Below are positions 29,427-39,439 of a DNA stretch of 61,624 bases, piece after piece (position 1 is the stretch's first letter; every line of letters starts with the position of its first letter). This DNA comes from Colwellia sp. GTDB lineage: Bacteria > Pseudomonadota > Gammaproteobacteria > Enterobacterales > Alteromonadaceae. The translations under genes were made by a program, and so were the position numbers. Under the pieces are notes generated by a model. It was not told the origin of the DNA. It saw only the letters and a program-made list of their open reading frames with translations, and made no database searches. Location of the stretch: positions 1-61,624 of the forward strand of contig JAHDIK010000017.1 of the NCBI GenBank assembly GCA_020630795.1, written 5' to 3'.

Positions 29427-31235
29427 ATGAAAAAACTTTTGCTTTATATACTGTGTTCCACACTCTGCATATCTATTGCGCAAGCTCGCGTAATAAATGT
29501 AGCTGACCACGGCATTGTTCCGGGTGTAGATGTAACGTTTAAATTAAACAATTTAATGGCATCTATCAAAGATGAACAAAACGTTACATTGAAATTTCCA
29601 AAGGGACAATATGACTTCTATCCAGAAAACGCCGTTGAAAAATATCGTTATGTAGCCAACCATGACAATGGTTTAAAACGCTTAGCCTTTCCTCTATATA
29701 ACAATAAAAACATCACGATAGATGGTGGCGATTCATTATTTATGTTTCACGGTCGCATTGTGCCATTTACATTAGAAAGCACAGAAAACGTTACGTTAAA
29801 AAACTTCACTATAGATTTTATTCGTTCATTTCACGCAGAAATCGAAATTGTAGAAATAGGATCAGACAAGAAGTCTTTCGTTGGTAAATTAGATAAAAAG
29901 AAACACCCTTATGTAATAGAAAAACAAAGAGTATTATTTGAGCGCTTTGGCCAATTCGACCCAATTGGTTCAAATATCGTATTTGACCCTAAAACACGTT
30001 CACCTATTTTTAATACTCGTCAGTACAACATTCACGGTTTAAATACGAAAGTTACTGAGATTAAAAGTGGACTTTTAAAATTCGAAAACCTTGGAAAAGC
30101 GACACCACCTCCAGTAGGAAGCATATTAATTGTATACGGTGTTCACCCAACTAGCCGATTAGTTCCAGGTATTCATGTTACTAATTCTAAAAACTTTAAA
30201 ATACAAGATGTAACCGTTCACGATGCTGGCGGAATGGCATTAATTGTTGAGCGTACTGAAGATATTCATGTAAATAGATTTAATGTTACATCAGCTGAGG
30301 GGCGTTATGTTGCAACAAGAGCTGATGCTACACACTTTGTTGGCTGTAAAGGCACGATTACTATGGAAAACAGCCTATTAGAACATATGCTTGATGACGG
30401 AATTAACGTTCATGGTGCTTATGTAAACATTGACTCTTACCTTGGCAACAACCAATTTATTGCTTCAATCAGTCACTTCCAACAAATGGGGTTAGTGTTC
30501 GGTGAAGCAGGCGACAAAATAGCATTACTATCTCGTGAAACCGTACTACCGTTTTTCGAAACCACAATAAAAGACGTAAGAGTATTAAACGACAAACGTT
30601 TTGTAATAACTGTTGAAGATACGCCAGAAAAACTTCCGTCAGGCCCACTATCAATAGAAAATTTAACGTGGAGTCCAAATTTAGTTATGCGTAACAACAC
30701 TATTCGAGAAAATAGAGCACGTAGTGTACTCGTTACAACGAAAGGAAAAGTGCTTATTGAAAACAACTATTTCAATTCGCAAATGCACGGCATATTAATT
30801 GAGGGTGACAACAAAAAATGGTACGAGTCAGGTGCAGTTCAAGACGTTACGATTAGAAACAACAGATTCGTAAACAGTGGGTTCGGCGGTGGAGCGGCAT
30901 ACCCTCTATTTGCATCACCTATGCTTACACCTAAGCAACGTATTGGCGAAGGTTTCTACCATAAAAACATAACATTCACAGGTAATACACTTGAAAGTTA
31001 CAACGGTCTAATTGCTTACTCTAAGTCAGTTGATGGATTAAAAATATCTAAAAACATTATAGAGTTAAGAAAAGACTACCCTACGAATACAGACCACCCT
31101 GCGATTAATATTAATTACTCGAATAACGTTTTGATTGACCGCAATAAAGTACGTGGTTTTAAAAACTCACTCAAGATTAAAAAATCGTTAGACAGTTCGA
31201 ACATTGTTGTTAAGAACAACGACGGACTAAATTAG
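29427..31235 (+). CDS. GH110 alpha-1,3-galactosidase
   Basis: 602 residues with a signal peptide (MKKLLLYILCSTLCISIAQA). The body is a right-handed parallel beta-helix with repeats such as NVTLKNFTIDF, NFKIQDVTVHD and NVLIDRNKV. The early blocks LKFPKGQYDFYPENA, NITIDGGDSLFMFHGRIVPF match family GH110. Candidate catalytic carboxylates are Asp300 (ADATHF) and the pair Asp323-Asp324 (LDDGINVHG). GH110 enzymes invert and remove non-reducing alpha-1,3 galactose; relatives from Pseudoalteromonas act on lambda-carrageenan fragments after desulfation. Single gene with operator O1 upstream and a terminator downstream, divergent from the sigma operon. Confidence 0.9.
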   Translation: MKKLLLYILCSTLCISIAQARVINVADHGIVPGVDVTFKLNNLMASIKDEQNVTLKFPKGQYDFYPENAVEKYRYVANHDNGLKRLAFPLYNNKNITIDGGDSLFMFHGRIVPFTLESTENVTLKNFTIDFIRSFHAEIEIVEIGSDKKSFVGKLDKKKHPYVIEKQRVLFERFGQFDPIGSNIVFDPKTRSPIFNTRQYNIHGLNTKVTEIKSGLLKFENLGKATPPPVGSILIVYGVHPTSRLVPGIHVTNSKNFKIQDVTVHDAGGMALIVERTEDIHVNRFNVTSAEGRYVATRADATHFVGCKGTITMENSLLEHMLDDGINVHGAYVNIDSYLGNNQFIASISHFQQMGLVFGEAGDKIALLSRETVLPFFETTIKDVRVLNDKRFVITVEDTPEKLPSGPLSIENLTWSPNLVMRNNTIRENRARSVLVTTKGKVLIENNYFNSQMHGILIEGDNKKWYESGAVQDVTIRNNRFVNSGFGGGAAYPLFASPMLTPKQRIGEGFYHKNITFTGNTLESYNGLIAYSKSVDGLKISKNIIELRKDYPTNTDHPAININYSNNVLIDRNKVRGFKNSLKIKKSLDSSNIVVKNNDGLN

Positions 31236-31240
31236 TTTGC

Positions 31241-31283
31241 AACAGCACTAGTATTGTTTCCCCTGGCTAGTGCTGTTTTTTTA
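31241..31283 (+). terminator. Terminator after the GH110 gene
   Basis: An 11-base stem, AACAGCACTAG (31241-31251) with CTAGTGCTGTT (31266-31276), closed by a 14-base loop and followed by a run of T. Confidence 0.9.
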
Positions 31284-31518
31284 TTTCCAAGTTCACACCC
31301 TAACCTACATCTTTAAGCGACGATCTACTGTCCTATATATCGCACTAGTTAACCTTGTGAAGTCGATACTTTAAAAACGGTAATATGATTTTTTGCGCAC
31401 TAATGCGCGAAGTTAGCAGAGCTCAGGATCAGAGTTATTTTAGTATTAACTAGAGAAACGATGTATTAGAAAACACACCGTTTACAGAATTAATAGATTG
31501 TATTGTAGAACAGTTAGG

Positions 31519-32526
31519 TTAGCTAGCAGATTTAGTAACAGACTTTCTTTCAGTTAACGTAGGCATAAACAAATGGGTTTTATGCTCTTCCTGTTCTTCG
31601 TTATTGGTAAGTTCCATCGACAAGTTTGTTGCATAAACAGCCATTTTGTTGATTGGATAGTTCATCGTGGTTAGTTTAGGTCGACAAATTTTAGCAATAA
31701 TAATATCGTCAAATCCAATAACAGAAACGTCGTTAGGTACATCGATACCACGATCAAATAGTGCATTTATAGCACCAATAGCTACCGAGTCGTTAAAACA
31801 TAATAATGCTGAAAACTCGATGCCTCTATCAAACAACTCAATCACCCCTGCTTCACCAGCTTCCATTCCTGCATTGCTATACACAATATTATTTTCAGGT
31901 AATTCTAGGCCTACACGGTTTAAAGACTGGTTAATACCAACAAGTCGATCTGCTGGATCGCCAATCTTTAAATGGCTTGTGATCATCGCAAACTTTTTAT
32001 GCCCCTGATTAATCAGATGTTCGGCCATTACACGCCCGCCCGACACGTTATCTAACCATATACATCGATTAGCAATTTCAGGAACAAACCGATTAACAAT
32101 TACTAAACCTTTAATTTGCTTTGCCCACTTTATCAGTGTCGCGTCATCGGTAAACTTACTGTGCAGAATGATATTTTGACAACCCTGTTCAAGAAATGAA
32201 TCGATCAATGCTTGTTCGGTTTTAGGTTCGTTATGAGAGTTCCCCATAAGGACTTTATACTTAGCTTTGGTTGCAGCTTCTTCTGCGCCAATTGCAAGAG
32301 TTCCAAAAAATGGAGAGGAGATATTAGGTACGATAATACCAACAATTTCTGTTTTGTTACTTGCAAGAGCCCTAGCATTTGTATTGGGTCTATAACCCAT
32401 TTTTTCTATGACTTTTTTAACATGTGCACGGCATTTATCGCCGACTTTCCCTTCTCCACGTACAACCCTTGACACCGTGGCAGGTGAAACTCCTGCTTTT
32501 TCCGCAACATCCTGCAATGTAACCAT
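31519..32526 (-). CDS. LacI-family transcriptional repressor
   Basis: 335 residues from the ATG at 32526, which has ACGAGGT upstream and starts the typical MVTLQDVAEKAGVSPATVSRVV helix-turn-helix; an earlier alternative start would add 15 unsupported residues. Hinge (YRPNTNARALASNKT) and a periplasmic-binding-protein-like effector domain follow (VGIIVPNISSPFFG, ISVIGFDD-type VSVIGFDDIIIAK near the end). It lies 104 bases after the MFS gene on the same strand, so it is probably in the sulfatase-MFS operon and represses itself through O2. I infer that it binds the repeated RGGATAGCGCTTACCY sites in this locus and releases them on an oligosaccharide or galactose derivative. Confidence 0.93.
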   Translation of the reverse strand: MVTLQDVAEKAGVSPATVSRVVRGEGKVGDKCRAHVKKVIEKMGYRPNTNARALASNKTEIVGIIVPNISSPFFGTLAIGAEEAATKAKYKVLMGNSHNEPKTEQALIDSFLEQGCQNIILHSKFTDDATLIKWAKQIKGLVIVNRFVPEIANRCIWLDNVSGGRVMAEHLINQGHKKFAMITSHLKIGDPADRLVGINQSLNRVGLELPENNIVYSNAGMEAGEAGVIELFDRGIEFSALLCFNDSVAIGAINALFDRGIDVPNDVSVIGFDDIIIAKICRPKLTTMNYPINKMAVYATNLSMELTNNEEQEEHKTHLFMPTLTERKSVTKSAS

Positions 32527-32630
32527 ACATACCTCGTAACCAAACCTTTTGTTAAATTCTACGCCAAGCAAGCACTTAGCACAATATGAACTCCGAGTTA
32601 CATTGATAAAAACAAGGTTTTATAGATGCT

Positions 32631-34016
32631 TTATGATGATGTTTTTACCTTTCGGATAATAAAATACCCTAATACACTAGATAACAGCGTACCAAACGTT
32701 AAAATTATACGCATGTACATTAACGTCGTGTCACTTTGCTGGCCTAGTATTGCTGCGTCAAAACCAATAATATTTAAGGTATATCCACTTAAAATAACCG
32801 CTAATGCACTGCTGAGTTTTACACCCAAGGTATGTATTGAAATAAAGCTACCTTTGCGGTCATGATTTGTATTCTTTTTATCTTCTTCGCTTAAATCTGC
32901 GATTAACGACGGCAGCAACACAAACATTGAGAGCCAGATTGAACCACTAAATACCGCATCGAACGGAAGCAACCAGTGATTTCCTGGTACAAAAATAAAC
33001 CACTTTAAGACTGCGCCAAGCATCGTAAACAAAAAAACTAGCTTTAAGGTTTTTTTGGCGCCTCGCTTACGGGTTAAATAGGTAAGCACAGGAATAATGA
33101 GAAAGCCCATGATCGAATATGAGCTAGATAGCACCCCTTTCCAAAATGAACCTACGGTTACATCACCTTCAAACATGTAATAAACAATAAGGTAATAATC
33201 CATTGAGGCGGCATAACCAGAAATACAGCTTTGGCAAAAAACAATCATCATAAGCAAAGCAAAATTTTTGTTGCTTACTACACAACTAATGGACGCTTTA
33301 ATATTGCTTAAATTGAAATATTGATTGGAGCGCGTTTCTTTACTTTTAGGGGCTATTTGGGGTTTAACGTTATCTGATTTAATAGCGAAAACGGGAACTA
33401 AGCCAAACAAAATGATAAATATCAGCCCTATAAACCAACCAACGACTTTTATTCCGATAAATATAGAACCAAAAAATGAAAGCTGTGCAATTGGGAAAGC
33501 CCAATGATAAAGTACAGAACATACTTTATTATAATACGCCACCATAGCTAAAGTGCGCGTTCGCTGATAACTGTTTTCAGATACCTCGTACATGACACTC
33601 GTTAACGGAATAATATATACGCTGGCAAACAATTGATAAATTAACGCTAAACAAAATACATAAATAAGAATGTAGTTATGTGGCCAATCTGCTGGCACCA
33701 TCCACATGCAACCATAAGCAATACCACAAACAACAGATGAAATTGCCAACAAAGGTGTTCGGGTTCCTTTAACTTTATACATTGTGTCTGATAACTCCCC
33801 CACTACAGGGCCGAGAAATAACGCAATAAAAAGAGGAACAATAATACTTAAACTAAGAAGAAACGGATCAACGCCAAGCGTCATTTGAATAAATGGAGTA
33901 GCAAGAATCCACAAACCATTTCTCATAAAAAAAATGGCGATATGTCCACAGCCCAAAGCATTAACTTTAGATAAACTAACCGTGTTTGTAATTTTCTTCT
34001 CCAAATAAATATTCAA
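32631..34016 (-). CDS. GPH-family sugar:cation symporter (MFS)
   Basis: 461 residues with about 12 hydrophobic helices, and the GPH-type layout: short N-terminus, the loop VVGELSDTMYKVKGTRTPLLA after helix 2, and a long central loop near residues 215-240. These proteins carry sugars, often galactosides or uronides, with Na+ or H+ across the inner membrane. No ATG lies near the start; the call uses TTG at 34014-34016. A GGAGAAG just downstream precedes an ATT codon, so the true start may be different. It follows a sulfatase by 44 bases and precedes the LacI gene. Probable role: import of desulfated galactose or galacto-oligosaccharide. Confidence 0.85.
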   Translation of the reverse strand: MNIYLEKKITNTVSLSKVNALGCGHIAIFFMRNGLWILATPFIQMTLGVDPFLLSLSIIVPLFIALFLGPVVGELSDTMYKVKGTRTPLLAISSVVCGIAYGCMWMVPADWPHNYILIYVFCLALIYQLFASVYIIPLTSVMYEVSENSYQRTRTLAMVAYYNKVCSVLYHWAFPIAQLSFFGSIFIGIKVVGWFIGLIFIILFGLVPVFAIKSDNVKPQIAPKSKETRSNQYFNLSNIKASISCVVSNKNFALLMMIVFCQSCISGYAASMDYYLIVYYMFEGDVTVGSFWKGVLSSSYSIMGFLIIPVLTYLTRKRGAKKTLKLVFLFTMLGAVLKWFIFVPGNHWLLPFDAVFSGSIWLSMFVLLPSLIADLSEEDKKNTNHDRKGSFISIHTLGVKLSSALAVILSGYTLNIIGFDAAILGQQSDTTLMYMRIILTFGTLLSSVLGYFIIRKVKTSS

Positions 34017-34060
34017 TAAAGGGGCAAATAGTTATTTGCCCCTATGTACCCTAATAAACG

Positions 34061-35989
34061 CTATTGTCTAAGGTACTTGGTTCTAGCATCCATCCATTGA
34101 AACTCAACTCTTTCTTTAAAGAAGTTAGGTTGCCCTTTCTTAGGATTTTTCCACTCATCTCTAAAAGGTATGTCGAACGAATACCCCTTTACATCATGTA
34201 ACATGGTAGCAATATTAAGAATTTCCAATATTTCTAAAAAGTTATCTGTGTTAGCAATTAACTCAGTCATTGGTTGTGTAGGATTAACGTCAGCTGCAAG
34301 TGCTAAAAACTCAATCGCTCTGGCTTTAATTAACGCATTTTTTTCTTGTTTCAGTAATTTTTCTACCGCTCCTGAAAAACTGCTGGCATCAGTTCCAAAG
34401 CTACTTAAACTGATTAACGCCCAATATCGCTCCCACATATCAGATGAAGATAAAGCCGCACTAAGCTCTTGCTCCGACGCTTTAAAGCTATTTAGCTGAA
34501 GATTAGCAATATCAATTAAGCGCTCAATTTTACGCTTGTGTTTTTGACCAAATACAACAGGTGAATCAAAAGCATGTAACTCTTGCCAGTGTTCAGGGTA
34601 AAACCCTAAGTCAGGCATACCTTTTAAGGTGTCGGTTAATTCATCGCGCAACACTGCAGCTATGGCTTTATACTTAGGTAATTCAGCCAAGTTTTTTGTT
34701 TCATATGGATCGTTTTCAATATCATAAAGCGCTTCTGGAGATTTCGACTCAAAAAACGCAGCTTGTGCTTTATTAAGTTTTCCTTCTACAAAAAGCTTTT
34801 TCCATTCTTTGTATCCCTCTTGTTTAAAACGATATTGATTAAACAAACCATCAGGGTTCATAGGATGAAAATTTCGAATATATTTAAAGCGACCTTTACG
34901 TAGTGTTCTCACCATGTCTGATTTTTCATCAAACCTATTCGCATAGCCTATCGCCGTGTCTCGGTTATCCAACTCAGTCATGCCAACTTTTGGCCCCAAA
35001 AATGGTTTACCGTCGTATTGCTTTGACAAAGGTAAACCAGCTAAATGCGCTAACGTTGGTGCAAAATCAATGAAGCTCACAAAACCATCTATTCTTGCGT
35101 TCACAATTTGTTGCATTCTGTCATCGAGTAAATGACGGAAGTTTTCAGGTATCCGAACAACTAATGGAACATGTAATCCGCGTTCGAATGCGTAACCTTT
35201 AGTTCCCGGTAAAACACCACCATGATCACCAAAATAGAAAACGAAAGTATCTTCAAGTAAGCCATCTTCTTTAAGTTTGTCGACTACTTTGCCTATTTCA
35301 GCGTCTAACGCTACGTGGTTGTCTAAATATCTAGCAAAGGTATACCTAAAGGTTTCAGTATCAGGGTAAACAGGCGGTAACTTAATGGCTTTAGGGTCAT
35401 GCATTGTGGGTTTGTTTTGAACATCAGACGCAGGAAAATGCAAGGTTTTCTCATGCGTTGTTGTCCAACTTTGCATATGAAAAAACGGTTGATTTTTTGC
35501 TCGTTTTCTCCAATCGGCTCCTTTTGCACTTTGGCTCCACATGCCATTCTTTTCATCAAGGACGAAATTGAAATCTGTTTTAACGTCGTTACTTGTGTAA
35601 TATCCAGCGTCTTTCAAGTATTTAGCTATTGGCTGTAACCCGTCCGGTAAGGCACTTTCTGTGTAACGTCGGTGATAATTCAAACCTAAACGAGGAGCGT
35701 AAGCACCTGTTGCTAATGTCGTTCGAGCAGTAGAACAAACTGGCGCGTTAGAGAAAGCGTTATTAAAAACAATACCGCTTTTTGCTAATGCCTCTACATT
35801 AGGCATTTTAGCGCCCTGCTCACTATATAAATTTAAAAAAGAATGTGAGTTATCTTCAGACACTAACCATACAAAATTTGGTTTTTTTGATGTTTTAAGT
35901 GGATCTGCAACAACAGTTCCAACTACCGCATATGCGCATAAGCCAGCAAGTAACAGTGCTTTATTGTTTGTTTTAAATATTTTTTTCAT
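34061..35989 (-). CDS. Sulfatase with C-terminal helical repeat region
   Basis: 642 residues from the ATG at 35989, followed by a signal peptide to about residue 28 (VVGTVVADP). The formylglycine site is C85-STAR-TTLATG, with Thr at the third position instead of Pro or Ala. Metal-binding segments WLVSEDNS and FYFGDHGGVLPGTKG are present. The last 150 residues resemble HEAT helices (ERYWALISLSSFG, LIKARAIEFLALA). It is a clear paralogue of the protein at 22989, the two sharing most blocks along their whole length. It heads the sulfatase-MFS-LacI operon and is divergent from the GH150 gene at 36286. Confidence 0.89.
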   Translation of the reverse strand: MKKIFKTNNKALLLAGLCAYAVVGTVVADPLKTSKKPNFVWLVSEDNSHSFLNLYSEQGAKMPNVEALAKSGIVFNNAFSNAPVCSTARTTLATGAYAPRLGLNYHRRYTESALPDGLQPIAKYLKDAGYYTSNDVKTDFNFVLDEKNGMWSQSAKGADWRKRAKNQPFFHMQSWTTTHEKTLHFPASDVQNKPTMHDPKAIKLPPVYPDTETFRYTFARYLDNHVALDAEIGKVVDKLKEDGLLEDTFVFYFGDHGGVLPGTKGYAFERGLHVPLVVRIPENFRHLLDDRMQQIVNARIDGFVSFIDFAPTLAHLAGLPLSKQYDGKPFLGPKVGMTELDNRDTAIGYANRFDEKSDMVRTLRKGRFKYIRNFHPMNPDGLFNQYRFKQEGYKEWKKLFVEGKLNKAQAAFFESKSPEALYDIENDPYETKNLAELPKYKAIAAVLRDELTDTLKGMPDLGFYPEHWQELHAFDSPVVFGQKHKRKIERLIDIANLQLNSFKASEQELSAALSSSDMWERYWALISLSSFGTDASSFSGAVEKLLKQEKNALIKARAIEFLALAADVNPTQPMTELIANTDNFLEILEILNIATMLHDVKGYSFDIPFRDEWKNPKKGQPNFFKERVEFQWMDARTKYLRQ

Positions 35990-36081
35990 TTTATTATTAT
36001 CATCCGTCCCCGTGAAATAACGTGTTATCACAAATTAATTATCTTCAATACCACTTAAAAAATAACACACCGAACCCAATT

Positions 36082-36097
36082 ATGCTAGCGCTTGCCC
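36082..36097. promoter_or_regulatory. Weaker LacI-like operator O2b
   Basis: ATGCTAGCGCTTGCCC keeps the AGCGCTT core and the CC arm but differs on the left. It lies 93 bases upstream of the sulfatase start and 85 bases from O2, a spacing that could allow looping. Confidence 0.35.
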
Positions 36098-36180
36098 CAC
36101 CAAAACACAGGTTAAGCACCTAATAAGAGCCACATTTAATTATAACACCATCTTTTACAAGTCAAAATCAAGAAACACAA

Positions 36181-36196
36181 AGGAGAGCGCTTTACC
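36181..36196. promoter_or_regulatory. Predicted LacI operator O2, divergent sulfatase/GH150 promoter region
   Basis: AGGAGAGCGCTTTACC, matching the O1-O6 consensus, in the 296-base gap between the sulfatase (minus) and GH150a (plus). It lies 90 bases before the GH150a start. Confidence 0.65.
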
Positions 36197-36285
36197 TTTT
36201 TATGTTTTTATGTAAACATCAAAAATGACATGAACAAATAATCATCGAAATAATAAATCAATAATATAAAATAAAGAGAAAAGTG

Positions 36286-39108
36286 ATGAAAAATAACCTT
36301 TCAACCTTGTTTGCCATTTCAAGTTTATGCAGTGCGATATCGTACAGTGTACAAGCAGACACCGAATCACCTTCCGTAATCAGCTTCGACACAGGTCATA
36401 CAATTACCAAAGTACGAACAGCTCAAGGTAAAAATGGGGAATATCTAGTAGCAAGCACTTATGAAGGTAAATTATTAGCGTTCGACTACAGCGGCACTAA
36501 GCTTTGGCAACATGAATTAGCACAAAGTAATGTTATGAACCGCGATATATGGGCTGGAGATATAACAGGTGACGGTTATGATGAAGTGTTCGCAGCAAGT
36601 GCCAACGGTACTTTATATGCCCTATCAGACAAAGGCGAAACATTATGGACATTCAAACAAAACGATGCACCATTAAACGCAGTCGCAACAGTTAAAAAAT
36701 CAGGAACACCCTACGTAGTTGTTGGCGGATACGATAAAAACCTTTACTACCTTAATGCTAATGGTGAATTAGAAAAAACAATTGCATCGTCTACTTACTC
36801 TATTGATAAGTCTTGGGGTAAAGGTATTGTTCCCCCTAAATTTTTGCATATTACCAACTTTATTCGACCAGTAAAAATAGACGAAAATAACGATAACCTC
36901 GTTATACATGGCGTGCTCAATAGCAACTCCGGAACAGGTACAGTTTATGAATTTGAAGCCCTTGCTGACCTGCCTTATAGAAAAACATCAGTTGTTGGAA
37001 AAGGCGACGTTAAGGGTGACCTACGCGTTGTAGATAAGAATAATGATGGTGTAGAAGAATTTATTCTTGGGCCAAGTAGCATGATCCAAAATGCAAAACT
37101 AACATTTGCAGAAGCAGGCTCAGACGATGCTACCGAGCTTACTCAAAAAGTATACGACATTAATACGATAGCGAAACGCATCGACCGATTTGGTTATCGC
37201 GTTGGCCAAGTGGAAGTTATCAATAATGGCTCAGACTATAGTTACCTAGCTCTATTTGGCTCTAAAATTTTAGTTATTCCTTCTGATTTAAATTACGACA
37301 ATACAGAAATACTAAGTAATCCATACTCTTACAATGACATGTGGAAAAGTAACAACCACAACAAGCTTATTCTCGCAAGTGCGCAAAGTGGTGGTAGTGC
37401 TATCCATGTATTAGACCTCTCTTCAGATTCATGGAAAAGCGGATACGAAAATATACAACCTCCTGGAAAAATAGCGTCAATACTAAGTGGTACTCAAAAA
37501 GTAAAAAGTGACCTCGCTAAGTTTACTAAACCATCATGGCAACCTGAGCAACGTAAAGTATATATGATGACTGAAGACCGTAAAGGTGTTGAAAGCATTA
37601 TAGAAAACTACAACAAGGCTAATAAAAGCCCTGTATTTTTAGCTAATATACATAACCCTAAAGTCGAAAACTTTGATCGCTCAAACTTTGAAAACGAAGT
37701 AATGAGAGATAAACGTGACAAACGTAAACAATACACATTAACGCAAAAGCAAGCACTAGACAAAATGGTGCCAGAATTTGAAGGCCAACCAGGAATCGCG
37801 ACTTGGGGTGGGCACGGTAACGATCCTTATATGTTTAGCTTAAGCACTAAAAAGAAAATGATCGACGCTGCAAATGGCAAAAAAATGATGTGGATATTTC
37901 CAGAACTAGAAGGCCATGATGAAGACTATGCATGGATGGTTCAAGATCAAATTATTCCATTAGCTAAATACTCTAAAGAAAGAAATGCCAATATATTTGT
38001 TAGAACAAAGCATACTTTTTGGCAAGCAATTGCGCATATGCCAATGTGGGAAGAGTTAATGTCAGGTGAATACGCAAACGTATTTGTACCCTCGATGGAA
38101 GAAACTACCGACAAATCAATGGAGTTAAGCTTAGCTGCACGTGCAGGAACATGGTTAAGTGGATCAACAAGTTATTGGGGAGATCGTGTAGCTAGAGATA
38201 ACCCGAGCTTTGACAGAACACGTCAACATTCACATCAAATGCTACCAAATGGTTATTTGCGTAAGATGATCTATAGCATCTCCAACGGTGCTCGTTATAT
38301 TAATAACTTTCCAGTAGATCAACAGTACATGAGCTTATTATGGGAGCTAATCGCAAAAGGTGCACTTTTTGTTCCTGAACGAGACGAATTATTACATATA
38401 TCTCCCGTTCACTTAAGTATGACCGAACCAGATGAGCACTTTTTAAATGAAGGTAATAATGCCAAATGGTTAACATTTTATGACGAACAAGTAGAAAACG
38501 ACAACAAAATGGTATTTAGTCGTTTGAATGGAACTTGGCCGGGCGCAGTAAATACTGAATGGGACTTCTCTCGATACGCAGCAGGCGTTAACGATAGACG
38601 ACTTAATTTTTTACCACCATACTCAAATGGATTAGTGTTGTTAACTCCTATTCAGGAAGGAATATGTGAAGTATCAGATCCTCGTGGAAAAATGGTTGAT
38701 AAACTACACCCTATATATAAAGACATAATGCAAGAGTATGTAAGTGACGGTTATCACTACTACTCAAATGATTTAACCAAAAAGTACAAGGCGGAAGAGT
38801 ACTACAAGGTTATTGAAGCAAGCATTAAAGATAAAAGTAAAAATCTTCCAATAACGGTAGAAGGCGAAGTTTCATGGACGCTTGCACAAGTAGACGAAAC
38901 TCACCTGCGTTTAACGTTAATTGATGGAGGTTTTATTAACCCATCAGATAAAGTAGCAACCGTAAAATTACAGTCAGATAAAATAAAATCGTTAAAAGAT
39001 ATCCTCGACGGCGAAGTATTCACTTCGGCAGAAGATTCAACAGTAACCGTTAATATACCTACCGGCATGTTTAGATTTATAGACATAGAGCTAAGCCAGC
39101 CACTTTAA
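36286..39108 (+). CDS. GH150 lambda-carrageenase-like protein (GH150a)
   Basis: 940 residues from the ATG at 36286; a GTG one codon earlier is possible. Signal peptide to about residue 25 (SYSVQADT). Residues about 30-430 form a beta-propeller of PQQ/WD-like blades (GKLLAFDYSGTKLWQHEL, GTLYALSDKGETLWTF, DITGDGYDEVFAASANG). The C-terminal half has WGGHGNDPYMFSLSTKKK near residue 509 and acidic segments MWIFPELEGHDEDYAW and VPSMEETTDKSMELS. Length and this two-part layout agree with the lambda-carrageenase of Pseudoalteromonas carrageenovora (942 residues), founder of GH150, which cuts beta-1,4 bonds with inversion. It has its own promoter with operator O2. Catalytic residues are not known with certainty to me. 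Confidence 0.85.
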   Translation: MKNNLSTLFAISSLCSAISYSVQADTESPSVISFDTGHTITKVRTAQGKNGEYLVASTYEGKLLAFDYSGTKLWQHELAQSNVMNRDIWAGDITGDGYDEVFAASANGTLYALSDKGETLWTFKQNDAPLNAVATVKKSGTPYVVVGGYDKNLYYLNANGELEKTIASSTYSIDKSWGKGIVPPKFLHITNFIRPVKIDENNDNLVIHGVLNSNSGTGTVYEFEALADLPYRKTSVVGKGDVKGDLRVVDKNNDGVEEFILGPSSMIQNAKLTFAEAGSDDATELTQKVYDINTIAKRIDRFGYRVGQVEVINNGSDYSYLALFGSKILVIPSDLNYDNTEILSNPYSYNDMWKSNNHNKLILASAQSGGSAIHVLDLSSDSWKSGYENIQPPGKIASILSGTQKVKSDLAKFTKPSWQPEQRKVYMMTEDRKGVESIIENYNKANKSPVFLANIHNPKVENFDRSNFENEVMRDKRDKRKQYTLTQKQALDKMVPEFEGQPGIATWGGHGNDPYMFSLSTKKKMIDAANGKKMMWIFPELEGHDEDYAWMVQDQIIPLAKYSKERNANIFVRTKHTFWQAIAHMPMWEELMSGEYANVFVPSMEETTDKSMELSLAARAGTWLSGSTSYWGDRVARDNPSFDRTRQHSHQMLPNGYLRKMIYSISNGARYINNFPVDQQYMSLLWELIAKGALFVPERDELLHISPVHLSMTEPDEHFLNEGNNAKWLTFYDEQVENDNKMVFSRLNGTWPGAVNTEWDFSRYAAGVNDRRLNFLPPYSNGLVLLTPIQEGICEVSDPRGKMVDKLHPIYKDIMQEYVSDGYHYYSNDLTKKYKAEEYYKVIEASIKDKSKNLPITVEGEVSWTLAQVDETHLRLTLIDGGFINPSDKVATVKLQSDKIKSLKDILDGEVFTSAEDSTVTVNIPTGMFRFIDIELSQPL

Positions 39109-39439
39109 ACAATGCATTAGTATAACCTATCAGCGCAATCCTAATCAGGATTGCGCTACACCAAAAAACAAACATACTACCTATAGAAAAATATAACCTA
39201 CACCATCCTGGCAAATTTACTCACATATAAAACAATGCCACAACCACTGAAAAAATAACGCTTAAATAAAAAACACCTTGCAATACGTAGAAAATAGGCT
39301 TAAATTAAAACAAGGGATAGCGCTTACCCTTTATTTCAGAAATAAATATATGAATATCGCGCTGTAATCATTTACTATAAATCGATATAACGACGACTTT
39401 CTAATGTAGAAAATCACATTAGTCGTAGGGGGAGATACA
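39109..39439. promoter_or_regulatory. Intergenic region upstream of the TonB-dependent receptor
   Basis: 331 bases without a gene. It holds an 11-base-stem hairpin (39132-39142 with 39147-39157, AGCGCAATCCT/AGGATTGCGCT) just after GH150a, but no T run, so it may protect mRNA ends rather than terminate. Further right lie O3 and a possible promoter with TATATG at 39347-39352. Confidence 0.5.
39314..39329. promoter_or_regulatory. Predicted LacI operator O3 upstream of the TonB-dependent receptor
   Basis: GGGATAGCGCTTACCC, the best palindrome of the set: 14 of 16 positions match the reverse complement. Its right part overlaps a possible -35 (TTACCC, 39324-39329), with TATATG 17 bases on. Confidence 0.7.

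Noticed and set aside
31667..32008. Plus-strand frame inside the LacI gene
   Set aside because: Antisense shadow of a clear LacI-family coding region.
36286..39108. PQQ-dependent dehydrogenase or WD40 repeat protein
   Set aside because: The propeller blades suggest it, but the C-terminal half with GHGNDP and the length of 940 fit GH150 lambda-carrageenase and not a dehydrogenase.
39132..39157. Rho-independent terminator after GH150a
   Set aside because: A strong 11-base hairpin is present but no T run follows on either strand, so I report it only as a hairpin in the intergenic entry.
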